Below are positions 26,002 to 38,278 of a stretch of 64,000 nucleotides of DNA, one piece after another. The stretch comes from Pseudorasbora parva (lineage: Eukaryota; Chordata; Actinopteri; Cypriniformes; Gobionidae), in contig NC_090196.1 of assembly GCF_024679245.1 (NCBI RefSeq), forward strand, positions 9,884,361 through 9,948,360, read 5' to 3'. The notes beneath the pieces are model-generated. The model saw only the letters and a list, made by a program, of their open reading frames with translations, was not told the origin of the DNA and searched no databases. Both the position numbers and the translations under genes were made by a program. The stretch's first letter is position 1; every line of letters begins with the position of its first letter.

Positions 26002-27008
26002 GTACAGTCGAATATGCTCCAAATATCAACGTGCATTCAAATACTTACAATGTCCCATTTTTTCAAAAATTCATAAACAATTTTACTTCATAGGTTTTCT
26101 CATTCTGTCATTTGAAATTTGTTCAGAGAGACCCTGAATATTACTGTATTTATTTACAAGTATTTTTACTGTATAGTTTTGGAGGAAAGTGCAGTCAAAC
26201 TCTCCCCAAAATTCATTCAAGCACTTACAGTCCAATTTTCAAAAATATCATAAAAATCTTTCCTTTATAGGTTTGCTCATTCTGTCTTTTGATATTTGTT
26301 CAGAGTGACCCTGACTATTACTGTATTTATGTACAAGTCATTTTACTGTATAGTTTTAGAGAAAAGTACAGTCCAATTTGCCCCAAAATTCATTCAAGCA
26401 CTTGCACTGTCCAATTTCAACAATTCATAAAACTCTTTCCTTCATAGGTTTTCTCATTCTGTCATTTGAAATTTGTTCAGAGAGACCCTGAATATTACTG
26501 TATTTATTTACAAGTATTTTTACTGTATAGTTTTGGAGGAAAGTGCAGTCAAACTCTCCCCAAAATTCATTCAAGCACTTATAGTCCAATTTTCAAAAAT
26601 ATCATAAAAATCTTTCCTTTATAGGTTTGCTCATTCTGTCCTTTGATATTTGTTCAGAGTGACCCTGACTATTACTGTATTTATGTACAAGTCATTTTAC
26701 TGTATAGTTTTAGAGAAAAGTACAGTCCAATTTGCCCCAAAATTCATTCAAGCACTTGCACTGTCCAATTTTCAACAATTCATAAAACTCTTTCCTTTAT
26801 AGGTTTGCTCATTCTTTCATTTGATATTTGTTTAGAGTGACACTGACTATTACTGTATTTATTTACAAGTAAATTTACTGTATAATTTTGGAGAAAAGTA
26901 CAGTCAAATTCGCCCAAAAATTCATTCAAGCACTTACAGTCCAATTTTCAACAATTCATAAAACTCTTTCCTTTATAGGTTTGCTCATTCTGTCATTTGA
27001 TATTTGTT
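26002..27008 (+). repeat. 1,608 bp higher-order unit, copy 3, interrupted
   Basis: Follows the 1,608 bp pattern for about 1,007 bp. It then switches at TATTTGTTTAGAGT: where the other copies read AACACTGAC, this one reads GACCATGAC and continues as H-type sequence. Confidence 0.87.
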
Positions 27009-30000
27009 TAGAGTGACCATGACTATTACTGTATTCATGTAAAAGTCATTTTACTGTATAGTTTTAGAGAAAAGTACAGTCAAATTTGCCCCAAAAGTAA
27101 TTCAAGCAAGTGCACTCTCCAATATTCAACAATCCATAAAAGTATTTTCTTTATAGTTTTGCTCATTCTGTCATTTGATATTTGTTTAGAGTGACCCTGA
27201 CTATTACTGTATTTATTAACAAGTCATTTTACTGTACATTTTTGGAGAAAAGTACAATCAATATCGCCCCAATATTAATTGAAGCACTTACACTGTCCAA
27301 TTTTCAAAAATTCATAAAACTCTTTCTTTTATAGGTTTTCTCATTTTTTCATTTGATATTTGTTTAGAGTGACCCTTAATATTACTGTATTTATTTACAA
27401 GTCATTTTACTGTATATTTTTAGAGAAAAGTACAGTCGAATATGCCCCAAATATCAACGTGCATTCAAATACTTACACTGTCCCATTTTTTCAAAAATTC
27501 ATAAACAATTTTTCATCATAGGTTTTCTCATTCTGTCATTTGAAATTTGTTCAGAGAGACCCTGAATATTACTGTATTTATTTACAAGTAATTTAACTGT
27601 ATAGTTTTGGAGAAAATTGCAGTCAAACTCTCACCAAAATTCATTCAAGCACTTACAGTCCAATTTTCAAAAATATCATAAAAATCTTTCCTTTATAGTT
27701 TTGCTCGTTGGGTACTTTGATCTTTGTTCAGAGTGACCCTGACTATTACTGTATTTATGTGCAAGTCATTTTACTGTATAGTTTTAGAGAAAAGTACAGT
27801 CAAACTCTCCCCAAAATTCATTCAATCACTTACAGTCCAATTTTGAAATATATCATAAAACTCTTTCCTTTATAGGTTTGCTCATTCTGTCCTTTGATAT
27901 TTGTTCAGAGTGACCCTGACTATTACTGTATTTATGTGCAAGTCATTTTACTGTATATTTTTAGAGAAAAGTACAGTCCAATTTGCCCCAAAATTCATTC
28001 AAGCACTTGCACTGTCCAATTTTCAACAATTCATAAAACTCTTTCCTTTATAGGTTTGCTCATTCTGTCATTTGATATTTGTTTAGAGTGACCCTGACTA
28101 TTACTGTATTTATTTACAAGTCATTTTACTGTATAGTTTTAGAGAAAAGTTCAGTCCAATTTGCCCCAAAATTCATTCAAGCACTTGCACTGTCCAATTT
28201 TCAACAATTCATAAAACTCTTTCCTTTATAGGATTGCTCATTCTGCCATTTGATATTTGTTTAGAGTGACCCTGACTATTACTGTATTTATTTACTAGTC
28301 ATTTTACTGTATAGTTTTAGAGAAAGGTACAGTCGAATATGCCCCAAATATCAACGTGCATTCAAAAACTTACACTGTCCCATTTTTTCATAAATTCATA
28401 AACAATTTTACTTTATAGGTTTTCTCATTCTGTCAGTTTAAATTTGTTCAGAGTGACCCTGAATATTACTGTATTTATTTACAAGTCATTTTACTGTATA
28501 TTTTTAGAGAAAAGTACAGTCGAATATGCCCCAAATATCAACGTGCATTCAAATACTTACACTGTCCCATTTTTTCAAAAATTCATAAACAATTTTTCAT
28601 CATAGGTTTTCTCATTCTGTCATTTGAAATTTGTTCAGAGAGACCCTGACTATTACTGTATTTATTAACAAGTCATTTTACTGTACATTTTTGGAGAAAA
28701 GTACAATCAATATCGCCCCAATATTAATTGAAGCACTTACACTGTCCAATTTTCAAAAATTCATAAAACTCTTTCTTTTATAGGTTTTCTCATTTTTTCA
28801 TTTGATATTTGTTTAGAGTGACCCTTAATATTACTGTATTTATTTACAAGTCATTTTACTGTATATTTTTAGAGAAAAGTACAGTCGAATATGCCCCAAA
28901 TATCAACGTGCATTCAAATACTTACACTGTCCCATTTTTTCAAAAATTCATAAACAATTTTTCATCATAGGTTTTCTCATTCTGTCATTTGAAATTTGTT
29001 CAGAGAGACCCTGAATATTACTGTATTTATTTACAAGTAATTTAAATGTATAGTTTTGGAGAAAATTGCAGTCAAACTCTCACCAAAATTCATTCAAGCA
29101 CTTACAGTCCAATTTTCAAAAATATCATAAAAATCTTTCCTTTATAGTTTTGCTCGTTGGGTACTTTGATCTTTGTTCAGAGTGACCCTGACTATTACTG
29201 TATTTATGTGCAAGTCATTTTACTGTATAGTTTTAGAGAAAAGTACAGTCAAACTCTCCCCAAAATTCATTCAATCACTTACAGTCCAATTTTGAAATAT
29301 ATCATAAAACTCTTTCCTTTATAGGTTTGCTCATTCTGTCCTTTGATATTTGTTCAGAGTGACCCTGACTATTACTGTATTTATGTACAAGTCATTTTAC
29401 TGTATATTTTTAGAGAAAAGTACAGTCCAATTTGCCCCAAAATTCATTCAAGCACTTGCACTGTCCAATTTTCAACAATTCATAAAACTCTTTCCTTTAT
29501 AGGTTTGCTCATTCTGTCATTTGATATTTGTTTAGAGTGACCCTGACTATTACTGTATTTATTTACAAGTCATTTTACTGTATAGTTTTAGAGAAAAGTT
29601 CAGTCCAATTTGCCCCAAAATTCATTCAAGCACTTGCACTGTCCAATTTTCAACAATTCATAAAACTCTTTCCTTTATAGGATTGCTCATTCTGCCATTT
29701 GATATTTGTTTAGAGTGACCCTGACTATTACTGTATTTATTTACTAGTCATTTTACTGTATAGTTTTAGAGAAAGGTACAGTCGAATATGCCCCAAATAT
29801 CAACGTGCATTCAAAAACTTACACTGTCCCATTTTTTCATAAATTCATAAACAATTTTACTTTATAGGTTTTCTCATTCTGTCAGTTTAAATTTGTTCAG
29901 AGTGACCCTGAATATTACTGTATTTATTTACAAGTCATTTTACTGTATATTTTTAGAGAAAAGTACAGTCGAATATGCCCCAAATATCAACGTGCATTCA

Positions 30001-30090
30001 AATACTTACACTGTCCCATTTTTTCAAAAATTCATAAACAATTTTACTTCATAGGTTTTCTCATTCTGTCATTTGAAATTTGTTCAGAGG
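27009..30090 (+). repeat. H-type block inside the 1,608 bp array, containing a 1,449 bp tandem pair
   Basis: 27,009 to about 28,640 matches 17,851 onward at an offset of 9,158 bp. Within it, 27,193-28,641 and 28,642-30,090 are tandem copies 1,449 bp long, about eight monomers. The marker GACCCTGACTATTACTG plus TATTTATTAAC starts both. The second copy ends with TTTTACTTCAT, where the first has TTTTTCATCAT. The 1,608 bp pattern resumes there, so one exchange junction lies near 30,010-30,050. The net gain relative to an uninterrupted array is 2,353 bp. Confidence 0.85.
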
Positions 30091-31570
30091 GACCCTGAAT
30101 ATTACTGTATTTATTTACAAGTATTTTTACTGTATAGTTTTGGAGGAAAGTGCAGTCAAACTCTCCCCAAAATTCATTCAAGCACTTACAGTCCAATTTT
30201 CAAAAATATCATAAAAATCTTTCCTTTATAGGTTTGCTCATTCTGTCTTTTGATATTTGTTCAGAGTGACCCTGACTATTACTGTATTTATGTACAAGTC
30301 ATTTTACTGTATAGTTTTAGAGAAAAGTACAGTCCAATTTGCCCCAAAATTCATTCAAGCACTTGCACTGTCCAATTTCAACAATTCATAAAACTCTTTC
30401 CTTCATAGGTTTTCTCATTCTGTCATTTGAAATTTGTTCAGAGAGACCCTGAATATTACTGTATTTATTTACAAGTATTTTTACTGTATAGTTTTGGAGG
30501 AAAGTGCAGTCAAACTCTCCCCAAAATTCATTCAAGCACTTATAGTCCAATTTTCAAAAATATCATAAAAATCTTTCCTTTATAGGTTTGCTCATTCTGT
30601 CCTTTGATATTTGTTCAGAGTGACCCTGACTATTACTGTATTTATGTACAAGTCATTTTACTGTATAGTTTTAGAGAAAAGTACAGTCCAATTTGCCCCA
30701 AAATTCATTCAAGCACTTGCACTGTCCAATTTTCAACAATTCATAAAACTCTTTCCTTTATAGGTTTGCTCATTCTTTCATTTGATATTTGTTTAGAGTG
30801 ACACTGACTATTACTGTATTTATTTACAAGTAATTTTACTGTATAATTTTGGAGAAAAGTACAGTCAAATTCGCCCAAAAATTCATTCAAGCACTTACAG
30901 TCCAATTTTCAACAATTCATAAAACTCTTTCCTTTATAGGTTTGCTCATTCTGTCATTTGATATTTGTTTAGAGTAACACTGACTATTACTGTATTTATT
31001 CAGAAGTAATTTTACTGTATAATTTTGGAGAAAAGTACAGTCAAATTCGCCCAAAAATTCATTCAAGCACTTACAGTCCAATTTTCAAAAATATCATAAA
31101 AATCTTTCCTTTATAGGTTTGTTCATTCTGTCATTTGATATTTGTTTAGAGTGACCCTGACTATTACTGTATGTAGTAACAAGTCATTTTACTGTATAAT
31201 TTTGGAGAAAAGTACAGTCAAATTCGGCCCAAAATTCATTCAAGACTTACAGTGTCCAATTTGCAAAAATTCATAAAACTCGTTTCTTTATAGGTTTGCC
31301 CATTCTGCCATTTGATATTTGTTCAAGGGGACCCTGACTATTATTGTATTTATATACAAGCCATTTTACTGTATATTTTTGGAGAAAAGGGCAGTCAAAC
31401 TGCAAATAATCTGTCTATTCAAACACTTACATTGTGTCCAATTTTCAAAAATTAATAAAAATCTTTCCTTTATAGGTTTGCTCATTCTGTCCTTTGATAT
31501 TTGTTTAGAGTGACCCCGAATATTACTGTATTTATGTACAAGTCATTTTACTGTATAGTTTTCGAGAAAA
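30091..31570 (+). repeat. 1,608 bp higher-order unit resuming after the interruption
   Basis: From here the sequence matches 26,130 onward at an offset of 3,961 bp, without the first ~130 bp of the unit. It ends at the diagnostic GAATATGCTCC segment at 31,579. Confidence 0.86.
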
Positions 31571-33178
31571 GTACAGTCGAATATGCTCCAAATATCAATG
31601 TGCATTCAAATACTTACAATGTCCCATTTTTTCAAAAATTCATAAACAATTTTACTTCATAGGTTTTCTCATTCTGTCATTTGAAATTTGTTCAGAGAGA
31701 CCCTGAATATTACTGTATTTATTTACAAGTATTTTTACTGTATAGTTTTGGAGGAAAGTGCAGTCAAACTCTCCCCAAAATTCATTCAAGCACTTACAGT
31801 CCAATTTTCAAAAATATCATAAAAATCTTTCCTTTATAGGTTTGCTCATTCTGTCTTTTGATATTTGTTCAGAGTGACCCTGACTATTACTGTATTTATG
31901 TACAAGTCATTTTACTGTATAGTTTTAGAGAAAAGTACAGTCCAATTTGCCCCAAAATTCATTCAAGCACTTGCACTGTCCAATTTCAACAATTCATAAA
32001 ACTCTTTCCTTCATAGGTTTTCTCATTCTGTCATTTGAAATTTGTTCAGAGAGACCCTGAATATTACTGTATTTATTTACAAGTATTTTTACTGTATAGT
32101 TTTGGAGGAAAGTGCAGTCAAACTCTCACCAAAATTCATTCAAGCACTTATAGTCCAATTTTCAAAAATATCATAAAAATCTTTCCTTTATAGGTTTGCT
32201 CATTCTGTCCTTTGATATTTGTTCAGAGTGACCCTGACTATTACTGTATTTATGTACAAGTCATTTTACTGTATAGTTTTAGAGAAAAGTACAGTCCAAT
32301 TTGCCCCAAAATTCATTCAAGCACTTGCACTGTCCAATTTTCAACAATTCATAAAACTCTTTCCTTTATAGGTTTGCTCATTCTTTCATTTGATATTTGT
32401 TTAGAGTGACACTGACTATTACTGTATTTATTTACAAGTAATTTTACTGCATAATTTTGGAGAAAAGTACAGTCAAATTCGCCCAAAAATTCATTCAAGC
32501 ACTTACAGTCCAATTTTCAACAATTCATAAAACTCTTTCCTTTATAGGTTTGCTCATTCTGTCATTTGATATTTGTTTAGAGTAACACTGACTATTACTG
32601 TATTTATTCACAAGTAATTTTACTGTATAATTTTGGAGAAAAGTACAGTCAAATTCGCCCAAAAATTCATTCAAGCACTTACAGTCCAATTTTCAAAAAT
32701 ATCATAAAAATCTTTCCTTTATAGGTTTGTTCATTCTGTCATTTGATATTTGTTTAGAGTGACCCTGACTATTACTGTATGTAGTAACAAGTCATTTTAC
32801 TGTATAATTTTGGAGAAAAGTACAGTCAAATTCGGCCCAAAATTCATTCAAGACTTACAGTGTCCAATTTGCAAAAATTCATAAAACTCATTTCTTTATA
32901 GGTTTGCCCATTCTGCCATTTGATATTTGTTCAAGGGGACCCTGACTATTATTGTATTTATATACACGCCATTTTACTGTATATTTTTGGAGAAAAGGGC
33001 AGTCAAACTGCAAATAATCTGTCTATTCAAACACTTACGTTGTGTCCAATTTTCAAAAATTAATAAAAATCTTTCCTTTATAGGTTTGCTCATTCTGTCC
33101 TTTGATATTTGTTTAGAGTGACCCCGAATATTACTGTATTTATGTACAAGTCATTTTACTGTATAGTTTTCGAGAAAA
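31571..33178 (+). repeat. 1,608 bp higher-order unit, full copy
   Basis: Full-length copy with diagnostic segments at 31,579 and 33,187. Private differences include TCAATGTGCATTC at its start and AAACTCTCACC near 32,120. Confidence 0.92.
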
Positions 33179-34240
33179 GTACAGTCGAATATGCTCCAAA
33201 TATCAACGTGCATTCAAATACTTACAATGTCCCATTTTTTCAAAAATTCATAAACAATTTTACTTCATAGGTTTTCTCATTCTGTCATTTGAAATTTGTT
33301 CAGAGAGACCCTGAATATTACTGTATTTATTTACAAGTATTTTTACTGTATAGTTTTGGAGGAAAGTGCAGTCAAACTCTCCCCAAAATTCATTCAAGCA
33401 CTTACAGTCCAATTTTCAAAAATATCATAAAAATCTTTCCTTTATAGGTTTGCTCATTCTGTCTTTTGATATTTGTTCAGAGTGACCCTGACTATTACTG
33501 TATTTATGTACAAGTCATTTTACTGTATAGTTTTAGAGAAAAGTACAGTCCAATTTGCCCCAAAATTCATTCAAGCACTTGCACTGTCCAATTTCAACAA
33601 TTCATAAAACTCTTTCCTTCATAGGTTTTCTCATTCTGTCATTTGAAATTTGTTCAGAGAGACCCTGAATATTACTGTATTTATTTACAAGTATTTTTAC
33701 TGTATAGTTTTGGAGGAAAGTGCAGTCAAACTCTCCCCAAAATTCATTCAAGCACTTATAGTCCAATTTTCAAAAATATCATAAAAATCTTTCCTTTATA
33801 GGTTTGCTCATTCTGTCCTTTGATATTTGTTCAGAGTGACCCTGACTATTACTGTATTTATGTACAAGTCATTTTACTGTATAGTTTTAGAGAAAAGTAC
33901 AGTCCAATTTGCCCCAAAATTCATTCAAGCACTTGCACTGTCCAATTTTCAACAATTCATAAAACTCTTTCCTTTATAGGTTTGCTCATTCTTTCATTTG
34001 ATATTTGTTTAGAGTGACACTGACTATTACTGTATTTATTTACAAGTAATTTTACTGTATAATTTTGGAGAAAAGTACAGTCAAATTCGCCCAAAAATTC
34101 ATTCAAGCACTTACAGTCCAATTTTCAACAATTCATAAAACTCTTTCCTTTATAGGTTTGCTCATTCTGTCATTTGATATTTGTTTAGAGTAACACTGAC
34201 TATTACTGTATTTATTCACAAGTAATTTTACTGTATAGTT
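33179..34240 (+). repeat. 1,608 bp higher-order unit, last partial copy
   Basis: Follows the same pattern for ~1,060 bp and then loses it near 34,240. There GAGAAAGGTACAGTCAAATAAT begins a run of divergent monomers. Confidence 0.87.
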
Positions 34241-35220
34241 TTGGAGAAAGGTACAGTCAAATAATCCCCAAAATTCATTCAAACACAGTCCAATTTTCAA
34301 AAATATCAGAACAATCTCTCCTTTATAGCGTTGCTCATTCTGTCATTTGAAATTTGTTCAGAGATACACTGACTATTACTGTATTTATTTACAAGTAATT
34401 TTACTGTATAATTTTGGAGAAAACTACAGTCAAATTTGCCCCAAAATTAATTCAAGCATTCTCCAATTTTCAAGAATCCATAAAACTCTTTCCTTTATAG
34501 GTTCGCCAATTCTGTCATTTGATTTTTGTTCAGAGTGACCCTGACTATTACTGTATTGTTTTACAAGTCATTTTACTATATTTTTGGAGAAAAGGGCAGT
34601 CAAACTGCAAATAATCTGTTTATTCAAACACTTACATTGTGTCTAATTTTCAAAAATTAATAAAAATCTTTCCTTTATATGTTTGCTCATTCTGTCATTT
34701 GATATTTGTTTAGAGTGACCCCAAATATTACTGTATTTATGTACAAGTCATTTTACTGTATAGTTTTAGAGAAAAGTATAGTCAAACTCTCCCCAATATT
34801 CATTCAAGCACTTACAGTCCACTTAAAATTTACAAGTAATTATGCTGTAGTTTTGGGAAAAAGTACAGTCAAATTTGCCTCAAAAGTAATTCTGTCCTTT
34901 GATAATTGTTCAGAGTGACACTGACTAATACTGTATTTATTTACAAGTCATTTTACTGTATAGTTTTGGAGAAAAGTACAGTCAAATTCTCCCCAAAATT
35001 CATTCAAGCACTTCCACTGTCCAATTTTCAAAAATCCATAAAAATCTTTTCTTTATAGGTTTGCTCATTCTGTCATTTGATATTTGTTCAGAGTGACACT
35101 GACCATTAATGTATTTATTAACAAGTCATTTTACTGTATATTTGTGAAGAAAAGTACAGTCAAACTTACCCCAAAAACCACTTAAGGAATTAAAGTCCCA
35201 TTTTCAAAAAATCATAAAAA
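34241..35220 (+). repeat. Divergent right edge of B1
   Basis: These monomers differ strongly from one another and from the interior. One is truncated: near 34,820-34,880 the sequence passes from CAGTCCACTT straight to AAAATTTACAAGTAATTATGC. Such decay is usual at satellite array edges, where exchange with other copies is rare. Confidence 0.85.
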
Positions 35221-35936
35221 ACTTTTCTCCAAAAATATACAGTAAAATGACTTGTAAATAAATACAGTAATAGTCAGGGTCACTATGAACAAATATCAAA
35301 TGACGAAATGAGCAAACCTATAAAGTAAAAAAATAATAATGATTTTTTGAAAATTGAACAGTGTTTGATTTCACTTTAGGGTGAGTTTGACTGTACTTTT
35401 ATCTAAAACTGTACACTACAATGACTTGTAATGATCATTCTGAACAGAAATCAAGGGAAAAAACGTAGAAACAAATAAGGAAAGATGTTTATGCGTATTT
35501 GAATATTTTGGATGGTGTAAAATGATTTTTGGGGCGAGTTTGACTGTACTTTTCTCCAAAACTATCCGATAAAAGGACTGAAAACATAATACAGTAATAG
35601 TCAGGGTCACTCTGATCAAATATCAAATGACAGTATCAGCAAAGCTATAAAGGAAAGATTTTTATGAATTTTTGAAAATTGGACTGTAAGTGCTTGAATT
35701 AATTTTGGGGAGAGTTTGATTGCACTTTTCTTCAAACTATACAGTAAACTTACTTGTAAATAAATACAGTAATAGTCAGGGTCACTCTGAACAAATATCA
35801 AATGACTGAATGAGCAAAAGTATAAAGGAAATATTTTTATGAATTTTTGAAAATTAGACACAGTGTAAGTGTTTGAATAGATTGATTTTAACAGTAAAAT
35901 GAATTGTAAATAAAAACAGTAATAGTCAGAGTCACC
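35221..35936 (-). repeat. Inverted B monomers at the end of B1
   Basis: The orientation flips after 35,220. ACTTTTCTCCAAAAATATAC and ACAGTAATAGTCAGGGTCAC are the reverse complements of the B landmarks. About four decayed and partly truncated monomers follow, with AATACAGTAATAGTCAGGGT-type sequence near 35,265, 35,590 and 35,770 and a final fragment ending at GTCACC. The join to C2 shares the three bases ACC. Confidence 0.93.
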
Positions 35937-36011
35937 AATAGACTCCTCATGTTTCATCAGTAGTTCAAGTATAAACTTTTGAACTAATTTTTGGTCAAAT
36001 AGTCTTTGAAC

Positions 36012-36120
<109 letters not shown>

Positions 36121-36490
36121 TTAAATACTTTCTGTATTTTCATCAGTAAATCAAATGTCTTGTTGAAAAAAAAAATCTGACTCTAGATTCTACGAACTTG
36201 ATTTTCTATGCATAACAATTAGACTCTTTATATTTTGTCAGTAGTTCAGGGATGACTTTTTGGAAGAAAAAAAAATGCTGACCCTGAATCCTATAAACTT
36301 GAACTTTCTATTTTAAATTTAAATTTCACACTTGAACAACTGATATTGTGTAATAACAGAATCATGAGTAGTTCAAGTGTGAAATTTTGAATACATTTTT
36401 TTTGTGGAAAAAAACCCCCAAAACAATCTGACCCTGGATTCCGTGAACTTGAACTTTCTATTTATACCAATAGACTCCTTCTGTTGTTTC

Positions 36491-36638
36491 ATACGTAGTT
36501 CAAGATTTAAGTTTTGAATTTATTTTTACCAGAGTGATTGAACTTGAACTTTCTATATAAACATTAGTTTATATCAAAAGTTCAAGTTCAAACACTCTGG
36601 TAAAAATAAATTCAAAACTTAAATCTTGAACTACGTAT
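36491..36638. repeat. 148 bp near-perfect palindrome
   Basis: Arms 36,491-36,562 and 36,567-36,638 are 72 bp each and separated by the 4 bp ATTA. Base-by-base pairing gives 69 of 72 matches. The mismatches are 36,537 with 36,592, 36,553 with 36,576, and 36,554 with 36,575. The arms consist of C-family sequence (ACGTAGTTCAAG, TTTTTACCAGAGTG and GAACTTGAACTTT). This is therefore a head-to-head inverted duplication of a C segment. Confidence 0.96.
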
Positions 36639-36663
36639 CAACCTTGTACTATCCTAGAATACA

Positions 36664-38190
36664 TCATTCAAGGATGAACTTTTGAACTTATTTTTGACTA
36701 AGAGTATTTGAACTTGAACTTTCTATATAAGAATAGATTACTTTGTTGTTTCATCTGAAGGATGACTTTTTTTGAAAAATAAAAATTCTGACCCTCTATC
36801 CTATGAACTTGAACTTTCTATACATAGTAATAGATTCATCAGTAGTTCAAGTGTGAAATTTTGAATACATTTTTTGGCCAAGGAGTGTTTGAACTTTAAA
36901 TGTATGAACTCGCTTATGGCTTTATGGTGTTTCTTCAGAAGTTCAAACATGACTTTTTGAAACAAAACAATCTGAGCCTGGATTCTGTGAACTTGAACTT
37001 TCCATGCATACCCATATGAACTTGAACTTTCTATATATACTAATAGATTCTGTAGTTCAAGGATGAACTTTTGAATTTATTTTTTGCATAAGAGTATTTG
37101 AACTTGAACTTTCTATATACGTATAGATTCCTATAAGGAAATAATTCAATCAGTAGTTGAAGGATGACTTTAAAAAAAGAAAAAAAGAAATCTGACCCTG
37201 GATCCTATGAACTTGAACTTTCTATACATAAACAATAGACTCCTTATATTTCATCAGTAGTTCAAGTATGAGCATTGAACTTAATTTTTCCCAAACAGTC
37301 TATGAACTGGAACTTTCTTTACAGAGTAATTAATTTATCAGTAGTTCAAGTGTGAAATAATTTTGAATACATTTTTGGCCAAGGAGTCTTTGATCTTCAA
37401 ATGTATAAATGGTGACCTGAATGGTGACCTTTTTTGAAAAATAAAAATTTTGACCCTGGATCCTATGAACTTGAACTTTCTATGCATACCAATAGACTCC
37501 TTCTGTTGTTTCATACGTAGTTTATGAATGAAGTTTTGAATTTATTTTTACCAGAGTGTTTGAACTTGAACTTGATTAGTATATATACTAATAGATTCCA
37601 TCATTCAAGGATGAATTTTTGAACTTATTTTTGACTAAGAGTATTTGAACTTGAACTTTCTATATGCAAATAGATTCCTTCTGTTGTTTCATCAGTAGTT
37701 GAAGGATGACTTTTTTTGAAAAATAAAAATTCTGACCCTCGACCCTATAAACTTGAACTTTCTATACATTGTAATAGATTCATCATTAGTTCAAGTGTGA
37801 ACTTTTGAATAAATTTTTTTGCCAAGGATTGTTTGAACTTTAAATGTATAAACTCACTTTTCGCTTTATGGTGTTTCTTAAGAAGTTCAAACATGACTTT
37901 TTGAAACAAAACAATCTGAGCCTGGATTCTGTGAACTTGAACTTTCCATGCATACCCATATGAACTTGAACTTTCTATATAAACGGATACATTCTGTAGT
38001 TCAAGGGTGAACTTTTGAACTTGTTTTTTGCATAAGAGTATTTGAACTTGAACTTTCTATATACGTATAGATTCCTATAAGAAATAGATTCCATCAGTAG
38101 TTGAAGGATGACTTTTTTGGAAAAAAAAGAAATCTGACCCTGGATCCGATAAACTTGAACTTTCTATACATAAACAATAGACTCCTTATA
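36664..38190 (+). repeat. ~940 bp internal duplication within C2
   Basis: TCATTCAAGGATGA followed by TTGACTAAGAGTATTTGAAC occurs at 36,664 and 37,601 (937 bp apart). CAATCTGAGCCTGGATTC with CCATGCATACCCATATG occurs near 36,970 and 37,914 (944 bp apart). The second copy is cut short by A2. The copies have diverged by substitutions and small indels. Confidence 0.82.
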
Positions 38191-38227
38191 TTATAATATT
38201 ATAATTATTATTATCCTTATATTATAA
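38191..38227. other. AT-rich C2/A2 junction
   Basis: Short stretch of TATTATAATATTATAATTAT-type sequence between the last C unit and the first A sequence (ATTGCACAGGGTATTCAATGC). It resembles neither family and may be a repair scar. Confidence 0.6.
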
Positions 38228-38278
38228 ACCATTGCACAGGGTATTCAATGCAATGCAAAAACACCTACTCTCAGTGTA

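Larger units (their letters stand above)
8186..35220 (+). repeat. Satellite B array, first copy (B1), ~178 bp monomer
   Basis: About 150 head-to-tail monomers of roughly 178 bp. Conserved landmarks in order are TACTGTATTTATTTACAAGT, CATTTTACTGTATAG, a GGAGAAAAGTACAGTCAAA segment, CCCCAAAATTCATTCAAGC, CACTGTCCAATTTTCAA, ATTCATAAAAATC, TTTCCTTTATAGGTTTGC, TCATTCTGTCATTTGATA and TTTGTTCAGAGTGACC. Distinct monomer types recur at long, exact intervals, which defines several higher-order repeats described separately. Because 178 is 3x59+1, each turn of the repeat shifts frame. This yields the same 60-70 codon open frame many times, mostly starting at TTG and ending at a stop in the following monomer. 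No unique sequence or gene lies inside the array. Confidence 0.97.

Noticed and set aside
35616..35957. 113-codon minus-strand frame at the end of B1
   Set aside because: It is the B monomer frame seen in the inverted monomers and runs into C2 by chance.
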